DNA of 64,000 bases from Mesorhizobium sp. NZP2298 (GCF_013170825.1 NZ_CP033365.1:1996001-2060000); one strand, 5' to 3'. Positions 18,701 to 26,837 are shown, counted from the stretch's first letter. A program made the numbers and translations. Notes: generated by a model from the sequence alone, not told the origin.

Positions 18701-19087
18701 ATGGCCAGTGAAAGCGATCGTATCGCACGGGCCGGCGACTATGTGCTCGGCTTGATGAACGATGCCGAGCGTGAACGGGCAGAGCGCGATCTGGAGATCG
18801 ATCCTGCCTTCCGCGACACGGTGGTGCGGCTTGCCGAACGCATGCATGTCTTCGACCGCGCCCCGCCGTCGGGCGGCCACGATCGGTGGCGGCTGATCTC
18901 GCAACGCATTGCCGAACTGCCGCAGATGCGCGGCCATGACGAGGCAAAACCTTCGGCGGTGATCCGCAGGCTGGAGCGCAGGCCTTACGGCGTTGGCGTT
19001 CATTCGCTTGGCGGCCGGCGCGGCACCGTCATCGCCATCGTGCTGATCGCGGTCTTCGCGCTCGGCTATCTGATGGGCCAATTATAG
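18701..19087 (+). CDS. Anti-sigma factor-like membrane protein (RskA N-terminal-like domain)
   Basis: The 128-residue product begins with a short helical domain (GDYVLGLMNDAERERAERDLEIDPAFRD) like the cytoplasmic sigma-binding domain of RskA/ChrR-type anti-sigma factors, then a basic linker, and ends with one membrane helix (GTVIAIVLIAVFALGYLMG). The extracytoplasmic RskA domain that normally follows the helix is missing and no sigma factor gene is adjacent. It could be a minimal anti-sigma factor or an unrelated helical membrane protein. A purine-rich ribosome site precedes ATG 18701. Its 3' end overlaps the convergent GNAT gene by six bases. Confidence 0.6.
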   Translation: MASESDRIARAGDYVLGLMNDAERERAERDLEIDPAFRDTVVRLAERMHVFDRAPPSGGHDRWRLISQRIAELPQMRGHDEAKPSAVIRRLERRPYGVGVHSLGGRRGTVIAIVLIAVFALGYLMGQL

Positions 19088-19543
19088 GCCGAGTTCGCGC
19101 GCCATCAGCAGCATTGGGTGACCGTCCTGCTCGAGCGCCTCGACCACTACCCAGCCGAGCCCTGCGTAGAAATCACGCGCTTCCCAGGTATAGAGGTAGA
19201 GCCTCTCCACGCCGATCGACGCCGCATGCGCTTCGATGGCCGCGACCAGCGCGCGACCGATTCCCTTGTTGCGGTGGTCATGATCGACGACCAATCCGGC
19301 CAGCCATGGCGTCAGCTCATGCGCGGGTTCCAACTCGTGGCGAACCAGCAGGCAGGTCCCGACCGCAATGCCGCCGATCCGGGCGACAAGCCCCGCCTCG
19401 AAGCCGTTCCCGGCCAGCAGCATGCCGAGCCCGGCGGTGTCCTCGTCCGGTGTCCTTGCGCTGCCCTCGAAAAATGCGGCAGCACGCAATCGTACCACCG
19501 CCTCGACGTCGTGCTCGGTCATGGGTTCTATGATCGGCGTCAC
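19082..19543 (-). CDS. GNAT family N-acetyltransferase
   Basis: A single GNAT domain: beta-1/alpha-1 is VTPIIEPMTEHDVEAVVRLR, the acetyl-CoA pyrophosphate loop is HRNKGIGRALV, and the C-terminal YLYTWEARDFYAGLGW is the usual beta-5/alpha-4 region. The substrate cannot be told. The frame is open to 19615, but a strong terminator of the upstream gene lies at 19581-19610, so the true start must be downstream of it: GTG 19543 keeps the first beta-strand, ATG 19522 would remove it. Confidence 0.78.
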   Translation of the reverse strand: MTPIIEPMTEHDVEAVVRLRAAAFFEGSARTPDEDTAGLGMLLAGNGFEAGLVARIGGIAVGTCLLVRHELEPAHELTPWLAGLVVDHDHRNKGIGRALVAAIEAHAASIGVERLYLYTWEARDFYAGLGWVVVEALEQDGHPMLLMARELGL

Positions 19544-19580
19544 TCTTGCCTCGGTGCGTCGTCCGTCAGGATCTTCCAAA

Positions 19581-19610
19581 TAAAAAACCGCCGGGACAAG
19601 CCCGGCGGTT
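19581..19610 (-). terminator. Rho-independent terminator of the BMP gene
   Basis: Read on the minus strand, a perfect 10-bp stem (AACCGCCGGG / CCCGGCGGTT) with a 5-base loop is followed by a run of six T, 20 bases after the BMP stop codon. It should uncouple the binding-protein gene from everything downstream, including the ATPase/permease genes. Confidence 0.9.
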
Positions 19611-19630
19611 CGCAAATTGGTGTTTGCCGA

Positions 19631-20620
19631 TCAATATGGGCAGGCGTTGTCGGCCGTATAGTCGTGCACCTGGATCTTGCCGGCGATGATGTCGGCCTTG
19701 GCCTTTTCGACGGCGGCCTTCATCTCGTCGGTCACCAGCGCCTTGTTGTTGTCGTCCATGGCATAATCGACGCCGCCTTCCTTGAGGCCGAGGTTCTCGA
19801 GGCCGCCCTTGAAGGTGCCGTTCTTGCCGTCCATGAAGGCGGTGTAGACGGCAACGTCGACGCGCTTCATCATCGAGGTCAGCACCTTGCCGGGCTGCAG
19901 GCCGTTCTGGTTGGAATCGACGCCGATGCCGAGTTTGCCGGCATCAGCCGCCGCCTGCAGCACGCCGACGCCGGTGCCGCCAGCTGCGGCATAGACCACG
20001 TCGGAGCCCTGGTCGATCTGCGTCTTGGCGATTTCACCGCCCTTGGCCGGATCGTTCCAGGCAGCAGGCGTGTCGCCGGTCATGTTCTGGATGACTTCGG
20101 TCGCGCCGGCGGCCTTGGCACCGCCGACATAGCCGCATTCGAACTTGCGGATCAGCGGGATGTCCATGCCGCCGATGAAGGAGACCTTCTTGGACTTCGA
20201 TGCCATCGCGGCCATGATGCCGACGAGGTAGGAGCCTTCGTTCTCCTTGAACACCAGCGAGCGGACATTGGGCAGGTCGACGGCATCGTCGATGATGGCG
20301 AAGTTGAGATCGGGGTATTCGGCCGCGACCTTCTTCAGCGCGTCCTCCCAGGCGAAGCCGGCCATGACGATCGGGTTGTGGCCGTCCTCGGCGAAGCGGC
20401 GCAGCGCCTGCTCGCGCTGCGAGGCGTTGGACACCTCGAACTCGACATAGGGCGTGCCGGTCTCGGTCTTGAACTTCTCGGCGCCATGGTAGGCTGCCTC
20501 GTTGAAGGATTTGTCGAACTTGCCGCCCAGATCATAGAGGATGGCCGGCTGGACATCGGCGGCGAAAGCCGGAAGAACCATTGCGGTTGCGGCCAGGAGG
20601 CCGAGAACGATACGTTTCAT
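19631..20620 (-). CDS. BMP family periplasmic nucleoside-binding protein
   Basis: Substrate-binding protein of the Bmp/PnrA family, which bind purine and other nucleosides. It has a Sec signal peptide ending ...LPAFA-AD with no lipobox cysteine, so it is free in the periplasm. Family segments are LYDLGGKFDKSFNEAAYHGAE near the start, SFIGGMDIPLIRKFECGYVGG, and VVYAAAGGTGVGVLQAAADAG. Start is ATG 20620 (MKRIVLGLL...); a GTG three codons upstream is the alternative. Strong expression from its own unit would suit the stoichiometric excess usual for binding proteins. Confidence 0.92.
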   Translation of the reverse strand: MKRIVLGLLAATAMVLPAFAADVQPAILYDLGGKFDKSFNEAAYHGAEKFKTETGTPYVEFEVSNASQREQALRRFAEDGHNPIVMAGFAWEDALKKVAAEYPDLNFAIIDDAVDLPNVRSLVFKENEGSYLVGIMAAMASKSKKVSFIGGMDIPLIRKFECGYVGGAKAAGATEVIQNMTGDTPAAWNDPAKGGEIAKTQIDQGSDVVYAAAGGTGVGVLQAAADAGKLGIGVDSNQNGLQPGKVLTSMMKRVDVAVYTAFMDGKNGTFKGGLENLGLKEGGVDYAMDDNNKALVTDEMKAAVEKAKADIIAGKIQVHDYTADNACPY

Positions 20621-20863
20621 GTGATCCACACCCTGTCGGTTATTTTTCCGTTACGCCCCGCTTGCCCGCCCGGTTCTGCGGCAGGCACGCGACGTCAGCC
20701 AGGAGTGTATTTCCTCCCGCTCGGCGGCAATCTGGCACGGCCCGAAACAAAATTCACGCGGAATTTTGACCTTTTGGAAAAGCGTGCCGCGGGCAGGCCG
20801 TGCCGCAGTCCGATCCTTGCGCGATAGAGTGGTTCGTCGTTTCACGGATATGCCGAAGCGCTC

Positions 20864-20951
20864 TAACTTCTTGTTTCGACGCAATTCCTGTTGGCAAAGC
20901 GCCATGCGCTTTCCCCGGGAAAACCGCTTCGCACTTTTCCTGGAATTTCTC
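20864..20951. repeat. RIME-like mosaic intergenic repeat (copy b)
   Basis: An element of about 88 bp in the 337-bp gap between the BMP and msrA genes. It matches copy c (50619-50706) over nearly its full length: shared blocks are TAACT(T/C)(C/T)TTGTTT, GACGCAATTCC, CCCGGGAAAACCGCT, TTCCTGGAATT and CTCT. It contains the inverted repeat AAAGCGC-cat-GCGCTTT. It abuts the msrA stop. Nothing else is recognisable in the rest of this gap apart from the expected BMP promoter region. Confidence 0.65.
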
Positions 20952-20957
20952 TGGCCG

Positions 20958-21620
20958 TCAGGAGGTGGCGGACGGCACGGCGCAGGCGATGCCGGTGCCC
21001 TTGAGGTTGCAGTAGCCGTGAGGGTTTTTCGCCAGATATTGCTGATGGTCGGCTTCGGCGAAATAGAAGGCGGGCGCCGGCGCGATCTCGGTGGTGATAC
21101 CGCCGTGGCCGGCACTCCGCAGCGAGGCCTGGTAGGCCTCGCGCGAAGCGCGCGCCGCCTGGAATTGCGCATCGCCCGATGTATAGATCGCGGAGCGGTA
21201 GACGGTACCGACATCATTGCCCTGGCGCATGCCTTGGGTCGGGTCGTGGCTTTCCCAGAACAGCCGCAGAAGGTCGGCATAGGAGACGGTTTCCGGGTCG
21301 AAGACGACCAGCACCACTTCGGCATGGCCGGTCAGGCCGGTGCAGGTTTCCTGATAGGTCGGGTTGGGCGTGATGCCGCCGGCATAGCCGACAGCCGTGA
21401 CCCAGACACCTTCGGTCTGCCAGAACAGGCGCTCTGCGCCCCAGAAGCAGCCGAGCCCGAACATCGCCGTCTCAAGCCCATCGGGATAGGGGCCCTTGAG
21501 CGGCCGTTTCGAAACAAAGTGCCTGGGCGCGGTCGCGATCGACCTGGCGCGGCCGGGCAGCGCCTCGGACGGCTTCGGCAGATTGAGTTTCCGGTTCAGC
21601 ATGTCGCTCAGAAAGAACAT
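20958..21620 (-). CDS. msrA: Peptide-methionine (S)-S-oxide reductase MsrA
   Basis: MsrA repairs the S-epimer of methionine sulfoxide. The catalytic motif is [10 protein letters not shown] (Cys58), followed by VGYAGG and [12 protein letters not shown], and a C-terminal segment [13 protein letters not shown] with candidate resolving cysteines. At 220 residues it belongs to the longer MsrA group that starts with [11 protein letters not shown] and an extra N-terminal arm of about 50 residues. ATG 21620 is preceded by a GGGAAGG site; the open frame further upstream overlaps the next gene and has no similarity. Confidence 0.93.
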   Translation of the reverse strand: MFFLSDMLNRKLNLPKPSEALPGRARSIATAPRHFVSKRPLKGPYPDGLETAMFGLGCFWGAERLFWQTEGVWVTAVGYAGGITPNPTYQETCTGLTGHAEVVLVVFDPETVSYADLLRLFWESHDPTQGMRQGNDVGTVYRSAIYTSGDAQFQAARASREAYQASLRSAGHGGITTEIAPAPAFYFAEADHQQYLAKNPHGYCNLKGTGIACAVPSATS

Positions 21621-21660
21621 TCGTGGCCTTCCTTCCCTTGGCAGGATGCAAAGAAATCGA

Positions 21661-21984
21661 TCAATTGTCGGCGAATTGGCCTGTGCGCCGCTGGCGCTTG
21701 TAGCCGATGGCGTAAAGCAGGAAGGCCAGCACCGCGAACACGGCAAAGCCCGGCTGGTTGAGCACCCAGGCGACGGCGCCATCCCACAGAAGCGGGCCGG
21801 CCTTGGCGCGGACAAAGGTTTCGAATGCCGCCCGCGTGTCCGGCGAGACGGCCAGCCAGCTGGCGTTGAGCGGGGTCAGCACAAGGGCCGAAGCCGCCAC
21901 CGTGCGCGTCGTGTCGAGCACCGCCATGATGACGGAGACCGACAGCGCGACCATGGCGGCAAGACGAAAAATGAAGCGAAACAT
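21661..21984 (-). CDS. Small membrane protein of unknown function
   Basis: The 107-residue product has an N-terminal hydrophobic helix ([23 protein letters not shown]) and a C-terminal one ([18 protein letters not shown]), with a soluble stretch between containing [23 protein letters not shown] recognise no domain. Both ends are probably in the cytoplasm. It is preceded by a GGGGGAG ribosome site and lies 40 bp upstream of msrA on the same strand, possibly in one transcript. Confidence 0.65.
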   Translation of the reverse strand: MFRFIFRLAAMVALSVSVIMAVLDTTRTVAASALVLTPLNASWLAVSPDTRAAFETFVRAKAGPLLWDGAVAWVLNQPGFAVFAVLAFLLYAIGYKRQRRTGQFADN

Positions 21985-22115
21985 CAAGCTCTCCCCCGAC
22001 CGATCCCAGACGCTTTCCCTGGGATCTCCGGCACATGTCCCGAAACGAGAAATAGAATGCGCGCGACGTGGCCGCAACCGCGATACGCGAATTTGAAGGC
22101 TTGGGCCTGCCGCCC

Positions 22116-22832
22116 CTACGCCATCGGCTTGCGTCCGCGCCGGTGAACGAACCAGACCGCGAGAATACCGCCGCCGATCGCGCCGATAACCAGCCCGGCC
22201 AGGCCGATGAAGGCGGCGAAATAGCCGCAGCCGCCCTCGAAGCAACTGACCTCGGCGACCTTGGCGATCACGGAACCGGCGAAGAAGCCGCCCAGGGCGC
22301 CGACAACGGCGCCGAGGATGATGCCGAGCAAGGCGGCGACAATCGAAACGAAGACCGGCGGTGCCTCGGTTTGCGGCTTGGCATAAACGGTCTCGGCGCC
22401 GGAGCCGCGGCGCAGCAGGTAGATGCAAAGCAGGCCGATGCCGATCTCGATGGCGGTGATGCTCAGGCCCCTGGCGGAGAAGACGAAATCCGGCACGGTA
22501 AGCACATAGGCCTGCCTTGCCAGCAGCCAGACGATGATGGCGACCTGCCAGATGGTGAAATGGCGTGGGAAACGCCCGGAACGGCCGAAGGCAAGGCCAA
22601 GCAGATAAAGCCCCCACAGGATGGTGATGACATTGGCGACGAGCCCGCCAAGGAGGAAATAGAAGATCTTGTCCGGCAGGCCGGAATTTCCGACCAGCCA
22701 CCAGGCCGACGCCAAGCCATAGACCGACCAGGCCATGACGAAGATGAGCCAGCCCACGGGGACGTAGGACAGGTCGTTGCCCGGGCGCCCGGCCGGCATT
22801 CGTCCACTGCCCGGTTGCTCACCTGATGTCAT
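22116..22832 (-). CDS. Multi-pass membrane protein, DUF2569-like
   Basis: A 238-residue protein with about six predicted membrane helices. The N-terminal four (from VPVGWLIFVMAWSVYGLAS to IEIGIGLLCIYLLRRG) resemble the DUF2569 four-helix unit, with a FPRHFTIWQVAIIVWLLARQ segment. The last two helices are glycine-rich (ALLGIILGAVVGALGGFFAGSV and FIGLAGLVIGAIGGGILAVWFV). Function is unknown and the DUF assignment is weak. The start is set at ATG 22832 after a G-rich site. Confidence 0.6.
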   Translation of the reverse strand: MTSGEQPGSGRMPAGRPGNDLSYVPVGWLIFVMAWSVYGLASAWWLVGNSGLPDKIFYFLLGGLVANVITILWGLYLLGLAFGRSGRFPRHFTIWQVAIIVWLLARQAYVLTVPDFVFSARGLSITAIEIGIGLLCIYLLRRGSGAETVYAKPQTEAPPVFVSIVAALLGIILGAVVGALGGFFAGSVIAKVAEVSCFEGGCGYFAAFIGLAGLVIGAIGGGILAVWFVHRRGRKPMA

Positions 22833-23203
22833 GTCCGGACGATGCCCCCCGCAAAGCCTCTGCTTCACTCGACAGGCGCCCGGCGGCGAAGTCAAGCACG
22901 GCCGGCCCCGCTGGCTTGCCTGTGCACATCATTCGCGGCGCGGGCGCCTCGAAAGACGGGGGCGACAGCGGCCTTGCGAAACACCATGTGGCCAGCAAAG
23001 CGAATAGACCGCCGTTATGGCTTGGCATTCGGCGCGGGATCGACTAGATGAGCCCCGCGCCTGTTGCTTTGACGGCTCAGGTGCCTGGGAAGGATGTCCG
23101 CTGGTTGGGCGGCGTCCACGGCGCGGACATTCCGCACCGAAACCCCGAGGGAGAGCATCTCCCCAACCCGCGCGGCGAAACCGGCCGGCGCGAAGGCAAG
23201 GAC
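22833..23203. other. Intergenic region before tRNA-Ser
   Basis: About 370 bp with only short overlapping frames on both strands, none with a ribosome site plus recognisable protein. The promoter of the tRNA must be in its right-hand part. I see nothing else. Confidence 0.4.
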
Positions 23204-23293
23204 GGAGAGGTGGCCGAGTGGTTGAAGGCGCACGCCTGGAAAGTGTGTTTACGGGAGACCGTAACGCGGGTTCGAATCCCGCTCTCTCCGCCA
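23204..23293 (+). tRNA. tRNA-Ser (anticodon GGA)
   Basis: A complete cloverleaf with a genome-encoded CCA. The acceptor stem GGAGAGG pairs with TCTCTCC, discriminator G, then CCA. The anticodon stem CACGC/GTGTG encloses the loop CTGGAAA (anticodon GGA), read as serine UCC/UCU. The long variable arm (TTACGGGAGACCGTAA) is typical of class II tRNA-Ser. The T arm is GCGGG-TTCGAAT-CCCGC. Confidence 0.95.
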
Positions 23294-23541
23294 AATCACA
23301 GGAACTTCGAGCCGTGGCCGTTGGACGTAAGCGGTGTTTCGCCCCCACCAAAAGATACGAGCTTCGCTGTGAATGATCGGCACTGCGAGCGCGCCCTTTG
23401 GGAATTCCAGGCATTGCCTTCGGCGGGAAATCTGCGCCAACCGCGGTGAAGCCGCCAGCATGCAAGCATCAATGCGCAGCCCAAAACGCAAAAAGCCTGC
23501 CGGTCGGAGCCAGCGGGCCTTCGATGCTTTGCTTTCGGCGA

Positions 23542-23640
23542 TCAACCAACCGGCAGTGTGATTGAAGGGCCCGATGCAGCAGTGACGATCGAAAGGCGGT
23601 CCCGTTTCGTGAGCAAGGGCTTTTCGTAGACTCTCTTCGT
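23542..23640 (-). pseudogene. RiPP-precursor-like micro-ORF 2 (YxxPxL leader, ACG in place of ATG)
   Basis: Thirty-two codons beginning ACG AAG AGA encode (T/M)KRVYEKPLLTKRDRL followed by SIVTAASGPSITLPVG. The first half copies micro-ORF 1 at the protein level, with the lasso-type leader motif YEKPLL (YxxPxL). The first codon is ACG where ORF 1 has ATG, only two bases after the ORF 1 stop, and AAGGA lies about nine bases before it. So it is either started weakly at ACG by coupled re-initiation, or it has lost its start. No Asp or Glu occurs at positions 7-9 of a plausible core, so a classic lasso ring is unlikely. Confidence 0.45.
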
Positions 23641-23642
23641 TC

Positions 23643-23738
23643 CTAGAATTCCTTCGACGTCGGTGAAATTGCCTGCGCCGCTACCGCCGCCAAACGCTCA
23701 CGTTTGGTCAGGATTGGCTTCTCGTAAGCTTTCTTCAT
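23643..23738 (-). CDS. RiPP-precursor-like micro-ORF 1 (YxxPxL leader)
   Basis: A 31-residue peptide (MKKAYEKPILTKRERL, then AAVAAQAISPTSKEF) that begins at ATG 23738 after a GGGGGAT ribosome site. The YEKPIL segment fits the YxxPxL motif by which lasso-peptide leaders are recognised, and short proteins of this kind in Mesorhizobium are, as I recall, labelled putative RiPP precursors. No B-type peptidase, cyclase or exporter gene is nearby in the window. Its upstream neighbour on the same strand is an ArsR regulator. It is too short for ordinary gene finding, so support rests on motif, ribosome site and the conserved second copy. Confidence 0.55.
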   Translation of the reverse strand: MKKAYEKPILTKRERLAAVAAQAISPTSKEF

Positions 23739-23794
23739 GGGAATCCCCCGGTTACCCCTCAAGCCGGCAACGTGCCTTGCGCCAACCAAAATTG

Positions 23795-24190
23795 TCAACC
23801 CAGCGGATTTGAGGCTGCCCCAGGAAGCATGTCATTTCGGGCCAGATCATCCAGCAGCCGGATGACAGCCTTGGCGTCTTCCGACTTGCAGGAATAGTAA
23901 TGCCAAGTGCCTTCGGCGCGGCATTCCACAATCCCGTGTTCCACAAGCACGCTGAGATGTTTTGAAAGGGTGGTCTGGCTGCCGCCCACCCGGGAGACCA
24001 GGTCGGTCACAGTTCTTTCCTGATCCACCAAATGAATAACTATCAACAGGCGCTTGTCCTGCGCCAGGACAGCAACCCACCGCGCCGCGACGCCTGCCTG
24101 CTTGCGGAGCGTAAGGCGCTTGGCCGGCCGCCACCGCAGAGCGGGGTTTGCCCTGATTTCCGCAAGTCTTTGCCTGACGTATGAGGCCAT
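23795..24190 (-). CDS. ArsR/SmtB family winged-helix transcriptional regulator
   Basis: A 131-residue DNA-binding protein. The winged helix-turn-helix spans about residues 35-110: LAQDKRLLIVIHLVDQERTVTDLVSRVGGSQTTLSKHLSVLVEHGIVECRAEGTWHYYSC, with the recognition helix in SQTTLSKHLSVL. The metal-binding ELCVC motif of ArsR itself is absent, although a lone Cys occurs in the wing. The inducer is unknown. It lies just upstream of the two RiPP-like micro-ORFs on the same strand and could control them or itself. Confidence 0.85.
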   Translation of the reverse strand: MASYVRQRLAEIRANPALRWRPAKRLTLRKQAGVAARWVAVLAQDKRLLIVIHLVDQERTVTDLVSRVGGSQTTLSKHLSVLVEHGIVECRAEGTWHYYSCKSEDAKAVIRLLDDLARNDMLPGAASNPLG

Positions 24191-24836
24191 TTTTATGTCC
24201 CTGTCCGCAGCGGAGCAAAATCGTTGCCCCGGCTTCGCGAGTCAACAGGCGTCAAAAAGGCCCACTGCCGGATAGGTAATGGCAGCGGGCCAGGGTCTAA
24301 GTGCTGGGATCAACCAGCACAGATCAACGAGCTGCCGCGGAGTTGGTTGCGACTACCACCGCAACCCAACAAGCCGAATCGGCTATTCCCCTTCCGGCAT
24401 GCAGGCCTATGTCTCCACAGTCCTATTCAGCCTGAGCGTCGTTCATGCCTGCTCCGCGCCGTCCAATAGAATACGCAACAATTCATTGCGCTGATCGCGC
24501 TGGCGATATGGTTTGCGGCCAAGAATTGGCTACCTGAACAGATGATGCGAGGTGCTACCCCCGCAGTGCGCGCCAGGTCCAGTACGCAGTGACAAGCGAC
24601 GCCACATACCCGTGACGCCCAGCGCGCCAAGGCCATATGAGTTTCCATCTGATCGCCCCAGCAGCACCCCCATGCTGGATGACCCTGCGTTCCCACGCGC
24701 GCTGGTCTGCGACTTCCGGACTCGACGGGCAACTCTTGGCCCGGAACCTCTTGGCCCTCCGCGCGTTTCACGGCGTCCCATTCGAGGACCAGCCCGGATA
24801 TCTCTCCTGGCGCTGCGACAATCAGGAGCCCGCTTC
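24191..24836. other. Long intergenic region without a convincing gene
   Basis: About 645 bp between the ArsR gene and the DUF982 gene. Several overlapping frames of 70-115 codons exist on both strands, but none has a ribosome site together with a protein-like composition. The sequence is somewhat less GC-rich than its surroundings. The DUF982 frame stays open upstream into this region, without similarity. No repeat or RNA gene was recognised. Confidence 0.4.
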
Positions 24837-25139
24837 ATGCACGACAAGCTGTTTCATTCACCGGTCGCACTGACCGTCGGCCTCGGCTTCAAGCGCGAGA
24901 TTGCCTCGTTGGCCGAAATGCACGATTTCCTGACCAATTGGACGACCTCGCGCCGCGGTCCCCTCCATCGCAATGCCGTCGAGGCGTGCGGCCTCGCGCT
25001 GGAAGGCTGCATCACCAGGGATGAGGCGCGCCATGCGCTCGTCGAATTCGCGAAAGCCGCTGGCATCCTCTGGCCGGAGATCGAGCCGGTCATCGTGGCG
25101 CGCGCCGTCGCGCGCGGCTACGGCGGCTACGCCGCCTGA
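24837..25139 (+). CDS. DUF982 domain-containing protein
   Basis: A 100-residue soluble protein (MHDKLFHSPVALTVGLGFKREIASLAEMHDFL...) with the DUF982 pattern: an N-terminal beta segment, a WTTSRRGPLHRNAVEAC helix and a C-terminal helix rich in alanine. The family is expanded in Mesorhizobium and other Rhizobiales and has no known function. ATG 24837 follows AGGAG by eight bases; the same frame extends upstream but the extension has no ribosome site. Confidence 0.78.
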   Translation: MHDKLFHSPVALTVGLGFKREIASLAEMHDFLTNWTTSRRGPLHRNAVEACGLALEGCITRDEARHALVEFAKAAGILWPEIEPVIVARAVARGYGGYAA

Positions 25140-25193
25140 GTTTGAGGCCACCTTCGTCATGGTGGCCAGTTCCGTATCGAGCACCATGAAAAA

Positions 25194-25222
25194 AGCCCGG
25201 CTTGGCCCTCCCGAGCCGGGCT
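25194..25222. terminator. Bidirectional rho-independent terminator
   Basis: A perfect 9-bp stem (AGCCCGGCT / AGCCGGGCT) is flanked by a run of A on the left and TTT on the right. It stands between the convergent DUF982 gene and the 65-residue minus-strand gene, and its T run is longer in the minus direction. Confidence 0.8.
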
Positions 25223-25295
25223 TTCGCCTTTGCCGCGCGAAGATCGCAAAGATCACAGCTATTTACCGGTAATGTCGCGCGGCGCCTTTGAGGCA

Positions 25296-25493
25296 TTAGC
25301 CTTTCGAATGTGCGTCCCGGCGCGTCGGCTTGGGCCTCCCCGGATCAGGCCCCGGCGCTGACTGCGCCGCAAGACGCAATTCTCTCAGCCTGGCTGTCTT
25401 TGCCTCGCGAGCCGCGCGCTCGGCGTCAATCACGATCTGCGCTTCACGCTTGGCGCGCTCGTCACGCTGGGTGTCGACTTTTGCACGGACCAT
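25296..25493 (-). CDS. Small highly charged hypothetical protein
   Basis: A 65-residue protein dominated by Arg, Lys, Glu and Ala (VDTQRDERAKREAQIVIDAERAAREAKTARLREL), predicted to be one long amphipathic helix with a Pro-rich basic tail. ATG 25493 has a strong GGAGGT site at the right distance and a good terminator lies 74 bp after the stop, which argues for a real gene. No function recognised. Confidence 0.6.
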   Translation of the reverse strand: MVRAKVDTQRDERAKREAQIVIDAERAAREAKTARLRELRLAAQSAPGPDPGRPKPTRRDAHSKG

Positions 25494-25646
25494 GTGCTGC
25501 TACCTCCATCCCACGGGGCGTTGGTTCGGAACAATCGCCGCCTCCATCATCTCCCGGCTCCGCATGGTGCGGCGTTGCGGCAAGGGGCGCGATTACAAAT
25601 GATGGTCGGTACGCTTTTTGCCATCGATGCCTGAAGCGAGGAGCTG

Positions 25647-25883
25647 TCAGTCACACCAACCGGACGAGACGACGAGCGACGCCTCGAAGATCTGGCGTCC
25701 GCCCTCGTCGCGTACCTTGACCGTGATGGCGGTGTGGTCGTTCTCGATGATCTCGTCACGGACGATGTCAGGCAGAATGCGGATTGCCTCGCGCCGCATG
25801 CGCTCGCGCGTTTCGAAGACCTGGCCGTCGTCATCCACCGTGAGGCCGTCGCCATTGTAAAGGTCAAGATAATATCGAGGCAT
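25647..25883 (-). CDS. DUF6894 family protein
   Basis: A 78-residue protein beginning MPRYYLDLYNGDGLTVDDDGQ and containing REAIRILPDIVRDE, which fits the DUF6894 family common in Rhizobiales (PRYYFD...DxxG...A..EA...L). Function is unknown. ATG 25883 is preferred over the upstream ATG at 25925 because family members start with MPRY(Y/F). It is divergent from the Crp/Fnr-type gene. Confidence 0.75.
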   Translation of the reverse strand: MPRYYLDLYNGDGLTVDDDGQVFETRERMRREAIRILPDIVRDEIIENDHTAITVKVRDEGGRQIFEASLVVSSGWCD

Positions 25884-26063
25884 GATGGGCTGGACCTCAG
25901 ACTGATGAAATGGCGAGATATTCAACCGACAATTCGCAGACTAGACAGTTGTTCCATCAGCGGCGGCATTTGCTGTGGAACAAGCAGCTCTAACAAATGT
26001 TAATGCCTATCAGCGGCCAAAGGCTTAGTGCATCCCGAGCCGCCTTTGCTCCCGACAGAACAC

Positions 26064-26822
26064 ATGGCGATGGCTTCCGAAGCCCTTTCGCGGGAGATTG
26101 CGGTGCTTGAATCCCTCTACCTCAACCTGGGCCAGCATGACGCGCTGACAGATGCCGAGAAGGCGCTTCTCGCCGGCGCCATGACCTTCGAGCGGCATTT
26201 CGCCACCGGCCAGGATATCGTGGCTTCCGGGTCGCGGCCGACCTATTCGACGCTGATCCTCGACGGGCTGGCGGCGCGCTACAAGGTGCTGGAGGATGGC
26301 GGCCGGCAGTTCACCTCGCTGCAGGTGCCCGGTGACTTCGTCGATCTCCATGCCTTCCTGCTGAAGACGATGGATCACGGCATCGTCGCGCTGTCGCCTT
26401 GCCATGTCATGTTCGCCGACCACAGCCGGCTTCGCGCCATCACCGAGCAGGCGCCGCACCTGACACGGCTGCTATGGCTGGACACGCTAGTGGACGGCGC
26501 CATCCACCGCGAATGGATCGTCGCCATGGGGCGGCGCTCCAAGACCTCGCATCTGGCCCATCTCGTCTGTGAGCTTTTCGTGCGGCTGCAGGTGGTGCAG
26601 CGGACCAACGGGATGAGCTTCCATCTGCCGCTCTCGCAAGCAGAGATGGCCGACGTGCTTGGCCTGTCCGTGGTGCACATGAACCGGGTCATCGGCGCCC
26701 TGCGAAAGGTCGGCGTTGTCAACTGGGCAAACCACACGGTGACCATTCTCGACTGGCACCGGCTGCAGGAAATCGCCGAGTTCGATCCGACCTACCTCAG
26801 CATGATGCGGGAACCGCGCTAA
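26064..26822 (+). CDS. Crp/Fnr family transcriptional regulator
   Basis: A cyclic-nucleotide-binding-like sensor domain (about residues 30-140, including ATGQDIVASGSRPTYSTLILDGLAARYKVLEDGGRQFTSL and VPGDFVDLHAF) is followed by a C-terminal Crp-type winged helix (LPLSQAEMADVLGLSVVHMNRVIGALRKVGVV). No N-terminal cysteine cluster for an Fnr iron-sulfur centre is present, so it is not an oxygen sensor of the Fnr/FixK type. This subtype is numerous in Mesorhizobium. Start is ATG 26064; an upstream GTG (26028) and a second ATG (26070) are alternatives. Confidence 0.85.
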   Translation: MAMASEALSREIAVLESLYLNLGQHDALTDAEKALLAGAMTFERHFATGQDIVASGSRPTYSTLILDGLAARYKVLEDGGRQFTSLQVPGDFVDLHAFLLKTMDHGIVALSPCHVMFADHSRLRAITEQAPHLTRLLWLDTLVDGAIHREWIVAMGRRSKTSHLAHLVCELFVRLQVVQRTNGMSFHLPLSQAEMADVLGLSVVHMNRVIGALRKVGVVNWANHTVTILDWHRLQEIAEFDPTYLSMMREPR

Positions 26823-26837
26823 GGTATGTTGATATTC

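Noticed and set aside
22929..23465. A 178-codon minus-strand frame across tRNA-Ser
   Set aside because: It covers the tRNA gene in antisense and its product has no recognisable features.
23542..23738. A full lasso peptide gene cluster
   Set aside because: Only the leader motif is present. There is no precursor with a ring Asp/Glu, no lasso peptidase or cyclase and no exporter in the window, so only leader-like micro-ORFs are claimed.
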